Source: Trinickia acidisoli
GTDB taxonomy: Bacteria > Pseudomonadota > Gammaproteobacteria > Burkholderiales > Burkholderiaceae
Direction: 5' to 3'
DNA length: 64,000 nt
NCBI RefSeq assembly: GCF_017315725.1
Contig: NZ_JAFLRG010000001.1
Coordinates: 1,178,001 to 1,242,000 of the forward strand
A model generated the notes under the pieces. The model was not told the DNA's origin, did no database searches, and worked only from the letters and a program-made list of their open reading frames with translations. Position numbers and translations under genes: made by a program. Shown here one piece after another: positions 26,339-35,130 of the stretch. Numbering within the stretch: the first letter of the stretch is position 1; every line of letters starts with the position of its first letter.

Positions 26339-27505
26339 ATGAATTCGTCCGCTGGACGATCGATCGAGGTCGATCTGTTGCGCGGCATCGTGCTGATCGT
26401 GATCGCCATCGATCACATTACCGTGGGCGTGTTGTCGCACGCGACGCTGCACAACTACGCGTATTGCGACGCCGCGGAGGTGTTCGTCTTCCTCGGGGGC
26501 TATGCGTCGGCCGCGGGCTATTCGAGCATTGCGGCGCGTCACGGCGCGCCGGCGGCGCGAAGCCGTTTCTTTCGGCGTGCGTGGGAGATCTATCGCGCTT
26601 ATGGGTTGACGGCGGCGCTGATGCTCGGCTGCGGCGCCGTTGCCGCATCGTTGCCGATCGCCTCGCCGCTGGTCGCGGAAACGGGCTGGCCCGGGTTTGC
26701 GCATGCGCCCGCGCAAGGGATCGTCGACATCGCGCTGCTGCGTCGGCAGCCGTTTCTGTCGGCCGTGCTGCCGATGTACCTGCTGTATGCGTTGAGCGTT
26801 TCGTTCGTCGTTCCGCTCGGGCGGCGCATGCCTGTTGCCTTGTTTGCGGGCAGCCTCGCCGTATGGCTCGGTGCCCCGTGGCTTGCGGCGAGCCTGCCGG
26901 GCGTCGCGGATTGGTCGTTCAATCCGTTCGCCTGGCAACTGCTGTTCATGCTCGGCGTGCTGTGCCGTCTCCATCCCGTGCCTACGCAGATGCAAACGTC
27001 GAGGGTGGGCCACGCGCTCACCGGCGCGGCGTTCGCGGTGGCGCTGGCGTTTATGTTCGTCAAGGTCTGCATCGACAGCCATCCATCGCCGGGCTATATG
27101 AAGCAGAATCTCGCGAGCGTGCGCGTCGTGAGCTTTCTCTCGCTCGCCTGGCTGTGCGCGCAAGCTGCGCGGCTCGGCTGGTTGCGAACGCTGGCCGAAC
27201 GCTTGCCCGCGGTCGTGACGGTCGGAAAACAAGGGCTCGTTTGTTTCGTCGGCGGCACGGTCGTGTCGATCGTCGGCGATACGGGGATCCGTCTCGCGCA
27301 TGTTGAGACGAATGGGCCCGCGCGACTATTCGGCGACTTGGCCGGCGTGGGGGCCATGCTGCTGCTCGCGCGCATCGCGGCGGCGCGGCGCGCGAGAGGT
27401 ATTGGGCGCGTTGGGCGTGCCGAGGCGGAGGAAATGACGCCGAGCGCGCGGCTCGTCCGGGTAACGTCGGACGTGCGATCGCCGCGCGAGCGGCGTGAGC
27501 GATGA
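26339..27505 (+). CDS. opgC: OpgC-family membrane acyltransferase
   Basis: A 388-residue integral membrane protein with about ten hydrophobic segments. The N-terminal 'SIEVDLLRGIVLIVIAIDHI' and 'DAAEVFVFLGGYASAAGYS' match OpgC_C proteins, which in E. coli add succinyl groups to periplasmic glucans. AAGGGGG precedes the ATG. It is convergent with an MHS transporter gene four bases away. No opgGH genes are in the window, so the acceptor could be another polysaccharide. Confidence 0.85.
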   Translation: MNSSAGRSIEVDLLRGIVLIVIAIDHITVGVLSHATLHNYAYCDAAEVFVFLGGYASAAGYSSIAARHGAPAARSRFFRRAWEIYRAYGLTAALMLGCGAVAASLPIASPLVAETGWPGFAHAPAQGIVDIALLRRQPFLSAVLPMYLLYALSVSFVVPLGRRMPVALFAGSLAVWLGAPWLAASLPGVADWSFNPFAWQLLFMLGVLCRLHPVPTQMQTSRVGHALTGAAFAVALAFMFVKVCIDSHPSPGYMKQNLASVRVVSFLSLAWLCAQAARLGWLRTLAERLPAVVTVGKQGLVCFVGGTVVSIVGDTGIRLAHVETNGPARLFGDLAGVGAMLLLARIAAARRARGIGRVGRAEAEEMTPSARLVRVTSDVRSPRERRER

Positions 27506-27509
27506 TGGC

Positions 27510-28826
27510 TTAGGACAACCGCACGTCGCGCGTCTCGCGCATCGCGACGACCGCGATGAGACTCACGGCCGCCGCGGCCGACACGTAGGCGCCGACCCAA
27601 GCCAGCCCGCCGCGTGCCGCGAGCATCTGCGCAATGTACGGCGCGACCGATGCGCCGAGAATGCCGCCCAAGTTGTAGGCGACGCCCGCGCCGGTGTACC
27701 GCACGGGGGTCGGGAACAGTTCGGGCAGCAACGCGCCCATCGGTGCGAACGTGACGCCCATCAGGAACAGTTCCAGCGTCAGGAACAGGGTGACGAGCAC
27801 GGGCGAACCGCTGCCGACGAGCGGCGCCATCGCGAAGCCCGATGCGACGGCTCCAAGGGTGCCGGCGATCAGCACGGGACGGCGTCCGAAGCGGTCGCTT
27901 GCCCAAGCGGCGAGCGGCGTGGCCAGCGCCATGAACAGCACGGCGAAGCACAGCATGGCGAGGAAGCTTTGGCGCGAGAAGTGCAGCGTCGAGACGCCGT
28001 ACGAGAGCGTGAACACGGCCGAGATGTAAAAAAGTGTGTAGCAGACGACCATGGCCAACGAGCCTGCGATCGTTGCGCGGCCGTGATGCGCGATCAGCGA
28101 GGCGAGCGGCACACGCACGCGTTCGGCGCGCTCGATGGCGGCGCGGAACGCCGGCGTTTCGGCAATCTTCAGGCGCACGTACAAGCCGAGCACGACGAGT
28201 ACGGCGCTCGCGATGAACGGCACGCGCCATCCCCACGAACGAAACTGCGCGTCCGAGAGCCCGAGCGCGAGCGCGAAGAACAAGCCGTTCGAAGCCAAGA
28301 AGCCGACCGACGGCCCGAGTTGCGGGAACATGCCGAACCAGCCGCGGCGGCCCGCGGGCGCATTCTCGGTCGCGAGCAGCGCGGCGCCGCCCCATTCGCC
28401 GCCGAGGCCGATACCTTGGCCGAAGCGCAAGATGCAGAGCAGGATGGGCGCCCACGAGCCCAGCGTGTCATAGCCGGGCAGGAAGCCGATCAGCATCGTC
28501 GACAACCCCATGACGAGCAGCGAGGCGACGAGCGTGGATTTGCGGCCGATGCGATCGCCGAAGTGGCCGAACAAGAACGAACCGATCGGCCGCGCGACGA
28601 AGGCGATGCCGAACGTGACGAAGGCCGACAGTGCTTGCGCCGTTGCCGATCCGTGCGGAAAGAACACCGGGCCGATGACGAGCGCGGCGGCAGTGGCATA
28701 GACGTAGAAGTCGTAGAACTCGATCGCCGTGCCGATGAAGCTGGCGAAGATGACGCGAGCACGGCTCGATACGTTCGCCGTGTCGGACGCGGCGGTCACG
28801 GAAGGCGATGACGGCGAAGCGGACAT
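27510..28826 (-). CDS. MFS transporter, metabolite:H+ symporter (MHS) family
   Basis: A 438-residue carrier with twelve helices. MHS features are 'SFIGTAIEFYDFYVYATAAA' in helix 1, 'GHFGDRIGRKSTL' in loop 2-3, 'GEWGGAALLATENAP' in helix 4-5, and 'ASDRFGRRPVL' in loop 8-9. MHS members take up small organic acids or osmolytes with protons (citrate, alpha-ketoglutarate, shikimate, proline-betaine). The start at 28826 follows GGAGACC; a frame extending to 28934 has no support. It stands alone with no catabolic neighbour to suggest the substrate. Confidence 0.9.
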   Translation of the reverse strand: MSASPSSPSVTAASDTANVSSRARVIFASFIGTAIEFYDFYVYATAAALVIGPVFFPHGSATAQALSAFVTFGIAFVARPIGSFLFGHFGDRIGRKSTLVASLLVMGLSTMLIGFLPGYDTLGSWAPILLCILRFGQGIGLGGEWGGAALLATENAPAGRRGWFGMFPQLGPSVGFLASNGLFFALALGLSDAQFRSWGWRVPFIASAVLVVLGLYVRLKIAETPAFRAAIERAERVRVPLASLIAHHGRATIAGSLAMVVCYTLFYISAVFTLSYGVSTLHFSRQSFLAMLCFAVLFMALATPLAAWASDRFGRRPVLIAGTLGAVASGFAMAPLVGSGSPVLVTLFLTLELFLMGVTFAPMGALLPELFPTPVRYTGAGVAYNLGGILGASVAPYIAQMLAARGGLAWVGAYVSAAAAVSLIAVVAMRETRDVRLS

Positions 28827-29185
28827 AGAGGGTCTCCGATGGTTGTAACGGCCGCATGGCCGCGCGCAAGCGTCGGCGAGGACCGCATTTGTCAAGACGC
28901 AACGGCGCCGTTGCGCGGCAAGCGTACACGACATCGCGTGCCGGCCGTGCGAACTACGCGAAAAAGCGGGAATGCGATTCGACGAGCGCGGCGCGTGAAT
29001 GGCGCGGACGAAGCGGCGTCGGGCTCGCTGGCGTCCCGCCGGGTAGGCGGGGCGGCGCGAACGTCGCCGGAAGGTCCGGCTGCGCGGTGCGGAAAATTAT
29101 AACGAGCGTGCGCGATGAGCGGCAACGCACGAAGCGGACACGAAGCGAAGCATAAAGCGGGGGCACGAAGCAGTATGGCGTTGCG
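28827..29185. other. Intergenic, 359 bases, no gene seen
   Basis: It lies upstream of the MHS transporter and downstream of the TonB-like gene, both on the minus strand. It is Arg-codon-rich shadow sequence without family resemblance. No convincing promoter hexamers or hairpin with a T-run were found. Confidence 0.45.
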
Positions 29186-29695
29186 TCAATCGAACGTCAG
29201 CGCCTGCGGTGCCGCGAATTCGCGCAATTGGAATTTGCCGTCGTCGTTGAACAGCCAGTCTTCCATCATTTCGACTTGACCGATGCCGTTGAGCAACTTG
29301 GGCGGCGGCGGGGGCAACGGTGCCGCTCGGCGCAGCGCCGCCAACGCGGTCGCTTCGGCGCCGTCGTCGCCGTTCGTGCGATAGACGGCCGAGCGGACGA
29401 CGTTGCCGTTGCGATCGACGGTGAACGCGACGACGACGAGCGAGCGCAGCATCGCCTGCGGCGCCTGATGCTCGACATACGACGGGCTGCGTTCGACGAT
29501 TCGGCGCGCGATCGCTACGCGGTATTGATCGAGTGTCGCGCTGTTGACTGCGGCCGGGGGCGGCAGCGTGGCCGCGGTGGGGCGCGTTGGAGGCGTGAAC
29601 GTGCAGGCCGATGCGACGAGCAATGCGCCGAGTGCGGCTATGCCGGTCAGCCCGCAGGCGCGTAAAGCGGGGCGGCGCACGAGATCGTGTTTCAT
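29186..29695 (-). CDS. TonB C-terminal-like secreted protein
   Basis: A 169-residue protein. The signal sequence ends 'LLVASACTFTPP' (a possible, slightly non-standard lipobox). A Pro-rich stretch and a domain 'QYRVAIARRIVERSPSYVEH', 'LRSLVVVAFTVDRNGNVVRS', 'TALAALRRAAPLPPPPPKLL' follow the TonB C-terminal fold, in which the strand 'V.FTVDRNGNV' is typical. There is no N-terminal TonB membrane anchor and no exbBD, so it is probably a periplasmic TonB-like protein rather than an energy transducer. Confidence 0.7.
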   Translation of the reverse strand: MKHDLVRRPALRACGLTGIAALGALLVASACTFTPPTRPTAATLPPPAAVNSATLDQYRVAIARRIVERSPSYVEHQAPQAMLRSLVVVAFTVDRNGNVVRSAVYRTNGDDGAEATALAALRRAAPLPPPPPKLLNGIGQVEMMEDWLFNDDGKFQLREFAAPQALTFD

Positions 29696-29924
29696 AGCGG
29701 ATCGAGTTGGTGTGATTGATGACTGGTGCGCTAGGTCGAGCGCGAGGCGATATGCCTTCAGCGTAGTCAACGACGCGCGTGCGCGCATCTCGATTCGCAC
29801 GGCGATCGTGCGCATGCACACAGCGCGGGTTAGTGCGGGCGATGGTACGTGGGCATGTCTGCACCCATTGCAGAAATGGGCCGCTCGGGCGTCGCGGGCG
29901 GTGGCAGGCAGCAAGACGGCCCTG

Positions 29925-30512
29925 TCAATAAACGACGAGCGATTCGGCCCATGTGTGGGTGCCCATGTTGCCGGAGCCGTTGAGCATCCAATCGTAGTCG
30001 CCGTACCCCGACCCCTCGCCGGGCCACGGATTCATGAAGTAGAGCGCGTTTTCGGCGGCATCGTAGCCGTTGATGACGACGAAGTGGCCGCCGCCGTCGG
30101 GCCATGTCCAGAGGACGACGACCGGATCGCCCTGGTTGACGCTCGCAATGGTGTAGTCGAACGCCAGCGGACCATCGTAGTAGTGCGAATCGCGCCGTCC
30201 TAGCGACCAAAGGATGCCGCTGATGCCGGTCGTGCCGGTGATGGCGTTCGGCGAGTTGGCCGCGTCGTCCCAGTCGAACGGAGCGTTTTCGCAGGCGTAC
30301 CCGATCGAGTCGACCCAGTTTGCAATGCCGCATTGCGTACTCGTCACGCCGCGATAGCTGAGCACGGCGTTCGCGTCGGCGGCCCAGCACCATTCGCTGT
30401 GTTGCTGTGTGACCTGAGGGACGTCGATCTGCTGCGCGTGTACGGCGACGAACGCGGGTGTCGCGGCGACGATGAGCCTGCCTAGCAGGCGAGCGGCGAG
30501 ATGGGTGTTCAC
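29925..30512 (-). CDS. Secreted papain-like cysteine peptidase
   Basis: A 195-residue protein with a signal peptide (to about residue 26, 'AFVAVHAQ'). The mature part holds a catalytic Cys in 'SEWCWAADANAVLSY', a His in 'GGGHFVVINGYD', and 'LYFMNPWPGEGSGYG', the pattern of papain-like/C39-type peptidases whose active Cys follows Q/S-x-W-C-W. It follows a second secreted protein by only ten bases, so the two are probably one operon. The substrate is unknown; export of both suggests an extracellular or periplasmic role. Confidence 0.8.
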   Translation of the reverse strand: MNTHLAARLLGRLIVAATPAFVAVHAQQIDVPQVTQQHSEWCWAADANAVLSYRGVTSTQCGIANWVDSIGYACENAPFDWDDAANSPNAITGTTGISGILWSLGRRDSHYYDGPLAFDYTIASVNQGDPVVVLWTWPDGGGHFVVINGYDAAENALYFMNPWPGEGSGYGDYDWMLNGSGNMGTHTWAESLVVY

Positions 30513-30522
30513 GGCCGGACTC

Positions 30523-31284
30523 CTAATGACCGAATCTGAGGTCGCGCATTCCGCGCTGCACGCGTTGCCTCAAGGCGTCGTCGAGTTGGGCATCGGAGAG
30601 GGCGGATCCTGGCATGAGGGGGCTGGCCTCGCGCGGCGCGAGTGCCGCGCGTGCGCTGGCGAGCGGAACGTAGACGGGTGAGTTCGTCGTGCCTGCCGTG
30701 CTTGCGGACCGGACCTCGATGAAATCGGCGACGGCTTGTTGACTGCGGACGAAGCGCAGTTGCGCCGCCGGCGCTTGCTGCGCGTACTGCGTGGCGACCG
30801 CCGTAATTTCGCCCGCTAATTCGCTTGCGCCGGCTTCGACCATGGTCCATGCGCCGCTCATGCGGGCAACGGTGATGAGCCCGATGCCCTTGCCGTTCGC
30901 CATGACGACGAACCGCCATTCGCCGCTGCCGTAAAGACTCTGATCGAGTGGCTTGCCCGAGAGCAGCGCTTGCGGATCGACGAGATAGGTTTCGAACCCA
31001 TCACCGATCGTCGCTTTGCCGAGCCCTCGCTGACCGGTCGTGTCGAAAACTCGATTTGCCTGAACGTGAAGGGCGGACGCCGATGCGGATAAACGCTTGG
31101 TCAGTCTCGCCAAGCCGGCTTCGGCCGCCTGACGCTGGGGCGATCCTAGGGCTGGCGATAGCGCGCCAATGTCCGCTGATGGCCTGAAGAGCGCATTCGG
31201 TCGAGCGCGGGCAAGCGTTGAGAGGGCCCCGACCCCGATGGCAAGCGACCCAAGCAGAGCCGCCGACAAGCGACGATTTCGCAT
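30523..31284 (-). CDS. Secreted protein of unknown function, partner of the peptidase
   Basis: A 253-residue protein with an N-terminal hydrophobic signal ('LSAALLGSLAIGVGALSTLA'). The body is Ala/Ser/Leu-rich with a mixed alpha/beta look ('EWRFVVMANGKGIGLITVAR', 'VADFIEVRSASTAGT'). I recognise no family. It is the first gene of a two-gene run with the secreted cysteine peptidase, so it may be an inhibitor, a chaperone or a substrate. Confidence 0.7.
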   Translation of the reverse strand: MRNRRLSAALLGSLAIGVGALSTLARARPNALFRPSADIGALSPALGSPQRQAAEAGLARLTKRLSASASALHVQANRVFDTTGQRGLGKATIGDGFETYLVDPQALLSGKPLDQSLYGSGEWRFVVMANGKGIGLITVARMSGAWTMVEAGASELAGEITAVATQYAQQAPAAQLRFVRSQQAVADFIEVRSASTAGTTNSPVYVPLASARAALAPREASPLMPGSALSDAQLDDALRQRVQRGMRDLRFGH

Positions 31285-31714
31285 AACGAACTCCCTATGC
31301 GATTCGGCAAAGCGTGCGTTTTGTTCTGCTCCGCCGGCGATCGCATGGCGCGATCACATATAAGGAGAAAAGCATTGATTGACTATTTTGTAAAGCCGTT
31401 AATTGTTCGGTAAGCTTTTCTTGAATTAATCATTGATTGCCTAATCGATAGTCGAGTAATGAACGATGGGCGTTATGCTGTCGCCAGAGGGCTATCGGTA
31501 CTCGATTTGCGTCATCGACTGATTGGGGTTTGTGCAATCGTTAAATTAATTGTAAATGAGTCGCGGTGCTTTGGTGATTGATAATTAAATAAAATAAAGA
31601 GCGATTGGATTTATCAAAGAGATCCGCGACGAATGGCGCGTTTCGGAGCGATTGGACGGCCGAAGATCCGGGGGTAAAGCTGCGCTCCGGTCTTCGGCAG
31701 TCGAGCGAGCGGCT
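31285..31714. other. AT-rich intergenic stretch
   Basis: From about 31360 to 31640 the sequence is clearly AT-rich (runs such as ATAATTAAATAAAATAAAG) against GC-rich flanks. It contains no reading frame that I can support. It probably holds the promoter of the peptidase operon (minus strand), and its composition suggests H-NS/MvaT-like silencing or imported DNA. Confidence 0.5.
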
Positions 31715-32107
31715 TTACGAATCCGAGTCGACGAACGTCATGTCCATCGACCATTGCGTCTGATTGCCGGTCGAATACTGCACGGACGGTGCGCGGATCG
31801 TGTGTTCATCGGTCACGGCAAGCAGGCCCGTGTCCGGATGATGTCCGATCGTCGTTTGGTACGCACCTGCCTTGCCGTAGTCGAAATCCTTTCCATCGGC
31901 AAAGATCACGCCGATGAGGTATTCCTCGGGCTCCGTATCGGCGCCGAGCCGAATGCCGACGTCGGCCTGCGCGCCCGGCGCCAGGCAGCGCGTGCGCTTG
32001 GCCGCGCGCCCATCGACGAGCAGCACTTGATCGTCCCAGTTCGGATCGTGCGCGATGCACACCTTGTGGCTTGCGTGATTCGTCACGTGTACGACAGGAT
32101 CGGTCAT
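31715..32107 (-). CDS. Conserved-looking protein of unknown function
   Basis: A 130-residue protein without signal or membrane segment, acidic, probably all-beta ('PVVHVTNHASHKVCIAHDPN', 'LLVDGRAAKRTRCLAPGAQA', 'VGIRLGADTEPEEYLIGVIF'). AAGGAGAAC lies eight bases before the ATG at 32107, a strong initiation signal. I do not recognise a family. The neighbours do not indicate a function. Confidence 0.65.
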   Translation of the reverse strand: MTDPVVHVTNHASHKVCIAHDPNWDDQVLLVDGRAAKRTRCLAPGAQADVGIRLGADTEPEEYLIGVIFADGKDFDYGKAGAYQTTIGHHPDTGLLAVTDEHTIRAPSVQYSTGNQTQWSMDMTFVDSDS

Positions 32108-32342
32108 GACGTTGTTCTCCTTGTGAGCGACCGCCGCGTGCGCGTGACGTCGCATGCATCGACGACGTCACGCCGGCCGGGGAAACGGACGCGGAAGGCG
32201 ATGGTCGCGCGTGCGGGGTCAATTGCGGGAGTACCGGCGCAGAATCGGACCGGTTCGCGGGGGTGGCACTTCCCATGCTGGGCAAGAACCAGGTCGTGTG
32301 CGATTCGACCCATCGCGGCTATGTCCGTCCAGAGGGAGTCTC

Positions 32343-32474
32343 ATGCTCAAACGCTGCCGTGCTGCCGTCGTTGCATCAGGTATGGCCGCGCTGATGGCCG
32401 CCGGCTGCTCGTACTTGCAATCGAGCGCCGAGGTGACACCGGTCGACGAGTTCACGCGGCATCGATTCCGATAA
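32343..32474 (+). CDS. Small lipoprotein
   Basis: A 43-residue peptide: 'MLKRCRAAVVASGMAALMAA', then Gly-Cys (lipobox MAAGC, Cys22) and a short tail 'SYLQSSAEVTPVDEFTRHRF'. AGAGGGAG stands five bases before the ATG. Too small to assign a role. Confidence 0.6.
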   Translation: MLKRCRAAVVASGMAALMAAGCSYLQSSAEVTPVDEFTRHRFR

Positions 32475-32527
32475 TACAAACGCCGGTTGCGCAAGCGTGT
32501 CGAGCAGGCATCAAAGCAAGGGTTCCC

Positions 32528-33037
32528 CTATATGTCTCCCGCCGCATGCCGATTACGCGACTTGTAAGCTTCCCAGTACGCCGCGCTTCCGGCCTCGGGC
32601 ACGTGAACGAGTTCGAGTTTCATGCCATCGGGATCCGCAAAAAAAACCGCGTAATAGCCGGGTTCGTAGTTATATTCCGCGGGTGCGTCTAGTACGGTCG
32701 CACCGGTTTCGAGCAGTAACGCGTGAAATGCGTCGACCTGTTCGCGGCTGTCCGCATTCCACGCAAGATGATGGAACCCCGCTGCATAGCGATCATGTGT
32801 TCGCCCGAGGTTTTCGGGCGATGCCGCACTGATGATGAACCACTGAAGAACGCTGCCCTCGAACGCCCATCCTGCCCACGCGACGCGGGTATCGTTGCTT
32901 TCGACTTGCTCGTACCCCATTGAGCCTAAAAGCGGATCGTAGAACGTGCGAGCCCGGTCGATATCCGTAACGGTCAAGCGAATGTGATTCAGGGTGCCCC
33001 GGCGGCTTGTAACGATTCTTTCCTGTGCGGCTGTCAT
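32528..33037 (-). CDS. VOC-family (glyoxalase/bleomycin-resistance fold) protein
   Basis: A 169-residue single VOC unit. 'LNHIRLTVTDIDRARTFYDP' is the first metal-strand with its His, 'GFHHLAWNADSREQVDAFHA' the second, and 'GYYAVFFADPDGMKLELVHV' the closing Glu-bearing strand. These ligands can hold a divalent metal for isomerase, lyase or dioxygenase chemistry. An upstream in-frame ATG at 33094 would overlap the preceding gene. It lies 32 bases after the PLP-enzyme gene on the same strand, probably co-transcribed. Confidence 0.82.
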   Translation of the reverse strand: MTAAQERIVTSRRGTLNHIRLTVTDIDRARTFYDPLLGSMGYEQVESNDTRVAWAGWAFEGSVLQWFIISAASPENLGRTHDRYAAGFHHLAWNADSREQVDAFHALLLETGATVLDAPAEYNYEPGYYAVFFADPDGMKLELVHVPEAGSAAYWEAYKSRNRHAAGDI

Positions 33038-33069
33038 GGTTGGGTAATGGATGAAGTGGTAGGGAGCAC

Positions 33070-34107
33070 TCAGATCGTGGCTCGAGACACGCATGGATAC
33101 GCGTCGAGCGAGGCGTTGCCGCCGGTATGCCAGAACACGACGTTCTTCATGTTCGACAGCAACGCGTGATACCGCAACGTAGCGATCAGGCCAGCCATCG
33201 CTTTGCCGGTATAGGTTGGATCGAGCAGAATGCCCTCGTGCCTGGCAAGCAAATGGATCGCTTCGAGGCAGTCCTGACTCGGTAGTCCGTACCCCGGACC
33301 GACGAAGGCATCGCTCACGTGTATCGAGGGCGTAGAGATCGAGGCGTCGTCCAGTTGGAGCGCCTCTTTTCCTGCGGCAAGCGCTGCATTCACACGATTC
33401 GTTGCGCGAGCCTTGCTGGCGCCAACGCTCATACCGAAGATCTGTCCTTGCCAGTCGTCGAGCGCCGCGCCAATGAGGAGGCCGGCTTGCGTTCCGCCGG
33501 TTCCCGTCGCCAACACGATCGCGTCCGCCGTCTGATTGTTTGATCGGAGTTGCTCGGATAGCTCCAGAAAGGCCTCGGCGTAAGCCAGAACCCCGAGGGC
33601 GGTCGTACCCCCGACCGGAATGATGTACGGGCGGTGCCCCTGCATCGCGAGATCGCGCGCGATCCTTTCCATCACAGGCGCGCTTTCCTGAGATCCAGAG
33701 ATGATTTGGATCTCAGCGCCCAGCAATTTCATTAGAGAAATATTGCCTTTCTCGCGGTAGTCCTCAGGCTGGCCGCCCACCGAGTCGGTGAGCACGAGTA
33801 CGCAAGCAAGTCCTTGTTTGGCACATGCCGCGGCAACTTGGCGTGCGTGGTTCGATTGAATGGCCCCCGCGCTGATAATCGTGTCCGCTCGCTGCTCGCG
33901 CGCCTCGGCGAAGATGGGCTCCAGTTTTCGCGCTTTATTGCCGCCTGTCGCCAGTCCGGTGCAATCGTCGCGCTTGATCCATAGGCGTGGGCCGCCCAGG
34001 TATGCCGAAAGCCGATCCAATGGTTCTAGTGGTGTGGGAACGTGAGCCAGTTGCACCCGAGAAATCCTGGAGAGGCGCACCGCAGGGTCAGCGAGTTGTC
34101 GAGCCAT
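33070..34107 (-). CDS. PLP-dependent D-cysteine desulfhydrase / L-cysteate sulfo-lyase-like enzyme
   Basis: A 345-residue fold-type II PLP enzyme of the ACC deaminase/D-cysteine desulfhydrase family. The PLP lysine lies in 'GLATGGNKARKLEPI' (about residue 58), with 'ISAGAIQSNHARQVAAACAK', 'IPVGGTTALGVLAYAEAFLE', 'TGTGGTQAGLLIGAAL' and 'LLDPTYTGKAMAGLI'. The N-terminal 'WIKRDDCTGLATGGNK' resembles both D-cysteine desulfhydrase and L-cysteate sulfo-lyase (CuyA), and 'HTGGNASL' differs from the usual HTGGAPAL. ACC deaminase is less likely. It is divergent from a LysR gene and adjacent to a periplasmic binding protein, as in a small amino-acid or sulfonate utilisation set. Confidence 0.85.
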   Translation of the reverse strand: MARQLADPAVRLSRISRVQLAHVPTPLEPLDRLSAYLGGPRLWIKRDDCTGLATGGNKARKLEPIFAEAREQRADTIISAGAIQSNHARQVAAACAKQGLACVLVLTDSVGGQPEDYREKGNISLMKLLGAEIQIISGSQESAPVMERIARDLAMQGHRPYIIPVGGTTALGVLAYAEAFLELSEQLRSNNQTADAIVLATGTGGTQAGLLIGAALDDWQGQIFGMSVGASKARATNRVNAALAAGKEALQLDDASISTPSIHVSDAFVGPGYGLPSQDCLEAIHLLARHEGILLDPTYTGKAMAGLIATLRYHALLSNMKNVVFWHTGGNASLDAYPCVSRATI

Positions 34108-34239
34108 CTAAAAATCACCTTGCAAAGTCATATTCGATCGAGGATACTGATTTGTGCTAGATCAAAGCATAGTTGTGAGCATAAGAATTTAAAAATGAGA
34201 TTTTTCGATAGTTACCCATCGAAATTACGGATGTGTGAG

Positions 34240-35130
34240 ATGGACCTCGATATCGATCTGTTGAGAACGTTTTTGGCGATCGTGCGCGACGGTGGATTTA
34301 CCCGGGCGGCGACACATCTGAACAAAACCCAGTCGACAGTGAGCCTGCACGTTCGCCGTCTCGAGGAGGTAACGGGCCAAACCTTGTTCCATCGAAAGGC
34401 ACGAGGTACCGGGTTATCGGAGGAGGGGGAGGTCTTTCGTGCGTACGCGGAAAAGATAGTCGAGCTTCACGATGAAGCCGTCGGGCGCATGCGTGCTCCC
34501 GTGATCACGGGAGACCTTCGGCTCGGCATTCTGGAGGACTTCGCCACGTTGTTGTTACCCAGGGCTTTGAAGCGCTTTTCGAAAAGCTATCCTGGCGTGA
34601 GACTCGACGTGCGGGCGGCGCTCACTGCCGAGTTGATGAAAGCACTGGGCGACGGCGACCTCGACCTCGTGCTTGCGCGGCGCACAGCGAATTCAGAGGA
34701 GGGCGAACTGATCTGGCGTGAGCGATTGGTTTGGGTGGATGGTCGCGACGAGCCTGGCATTGAGGAAGCGTTGCCGTTGGTGATGTTTCCGCATGGCTGC
34801 GTTTATCGGCCTCTGGTACTGCGTGCGATGCGTACGTATCCGAAACCGTGGAGCATCGTCTATACGAGCACCAGCTTGGGTGGCGTCCAGGCGGCCGTTC
34901 AGGCTGGGATCGGCGTCACGGTTCTCGCCGAAAGTACCGTTGGGTCGAACCTGACTGTGCTTGACGATCCGGAGCTTCCCTCGATCCCTGACACGGAGCT
35001 CGCATTCTTTCAAGGAAGGCCTGCCAATGAAGCGGCGCAAATGCTTAAAGCACATTTGCGCCACGAACTGGCCAATTATCGCCCTGAGGCCATTGTCGAA
35101 AGCGATGAGCCGCTACTTGAGCGCATTTAG
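34240..35130 (+). CDS. LysR-family transcriptional regulator
   Basis: A 296-residue regulator. The N-terminal HTH is 'LLRTFLAIVRDGGFTRAATH' then 'LNKTQSTVSLHVRRLEEVTG'; the periplasmic-binding-like effector domain begins near residue 90 ('GDLRLGILEDFATLLLP'). The start at 34240 puts the HTH five residues from the N-terminus as usual; ATGs at 34195 and 34231 are alternatives. It is divergent from the PLP enzyme and probably controls it, binding in the AT-rich gap 34108-34239. Its 3' end overlaps the convergent binding-protein gene by 18 bases. Confidence 0.88.
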   Translation: MDLDIDLLRTFLAIVRDGGFTRAATHLNKTQSTVSLHVRRLEEVTGQTLFHRKARGTGLSEEGEVFRAYAEKIVELHDEAVGRMRAPVITGDLRLGILEDFATLLLPRALKRFSKSYPGVRLDVRAALTAELMKALGDGDLDLVLARRTANSEEGELIWRERLVWVDGRDEPGIEEALPLVMFPHGCVYRPLVLRAMRTYPKPWSIVYTSTSLGGVQAAVQAGIGVTVLAESTVGSNLTVLDDPELPSIPDTELAFFQGRPANEAAQMLKAHLRHELANYRPEAIVESDEPLLERI

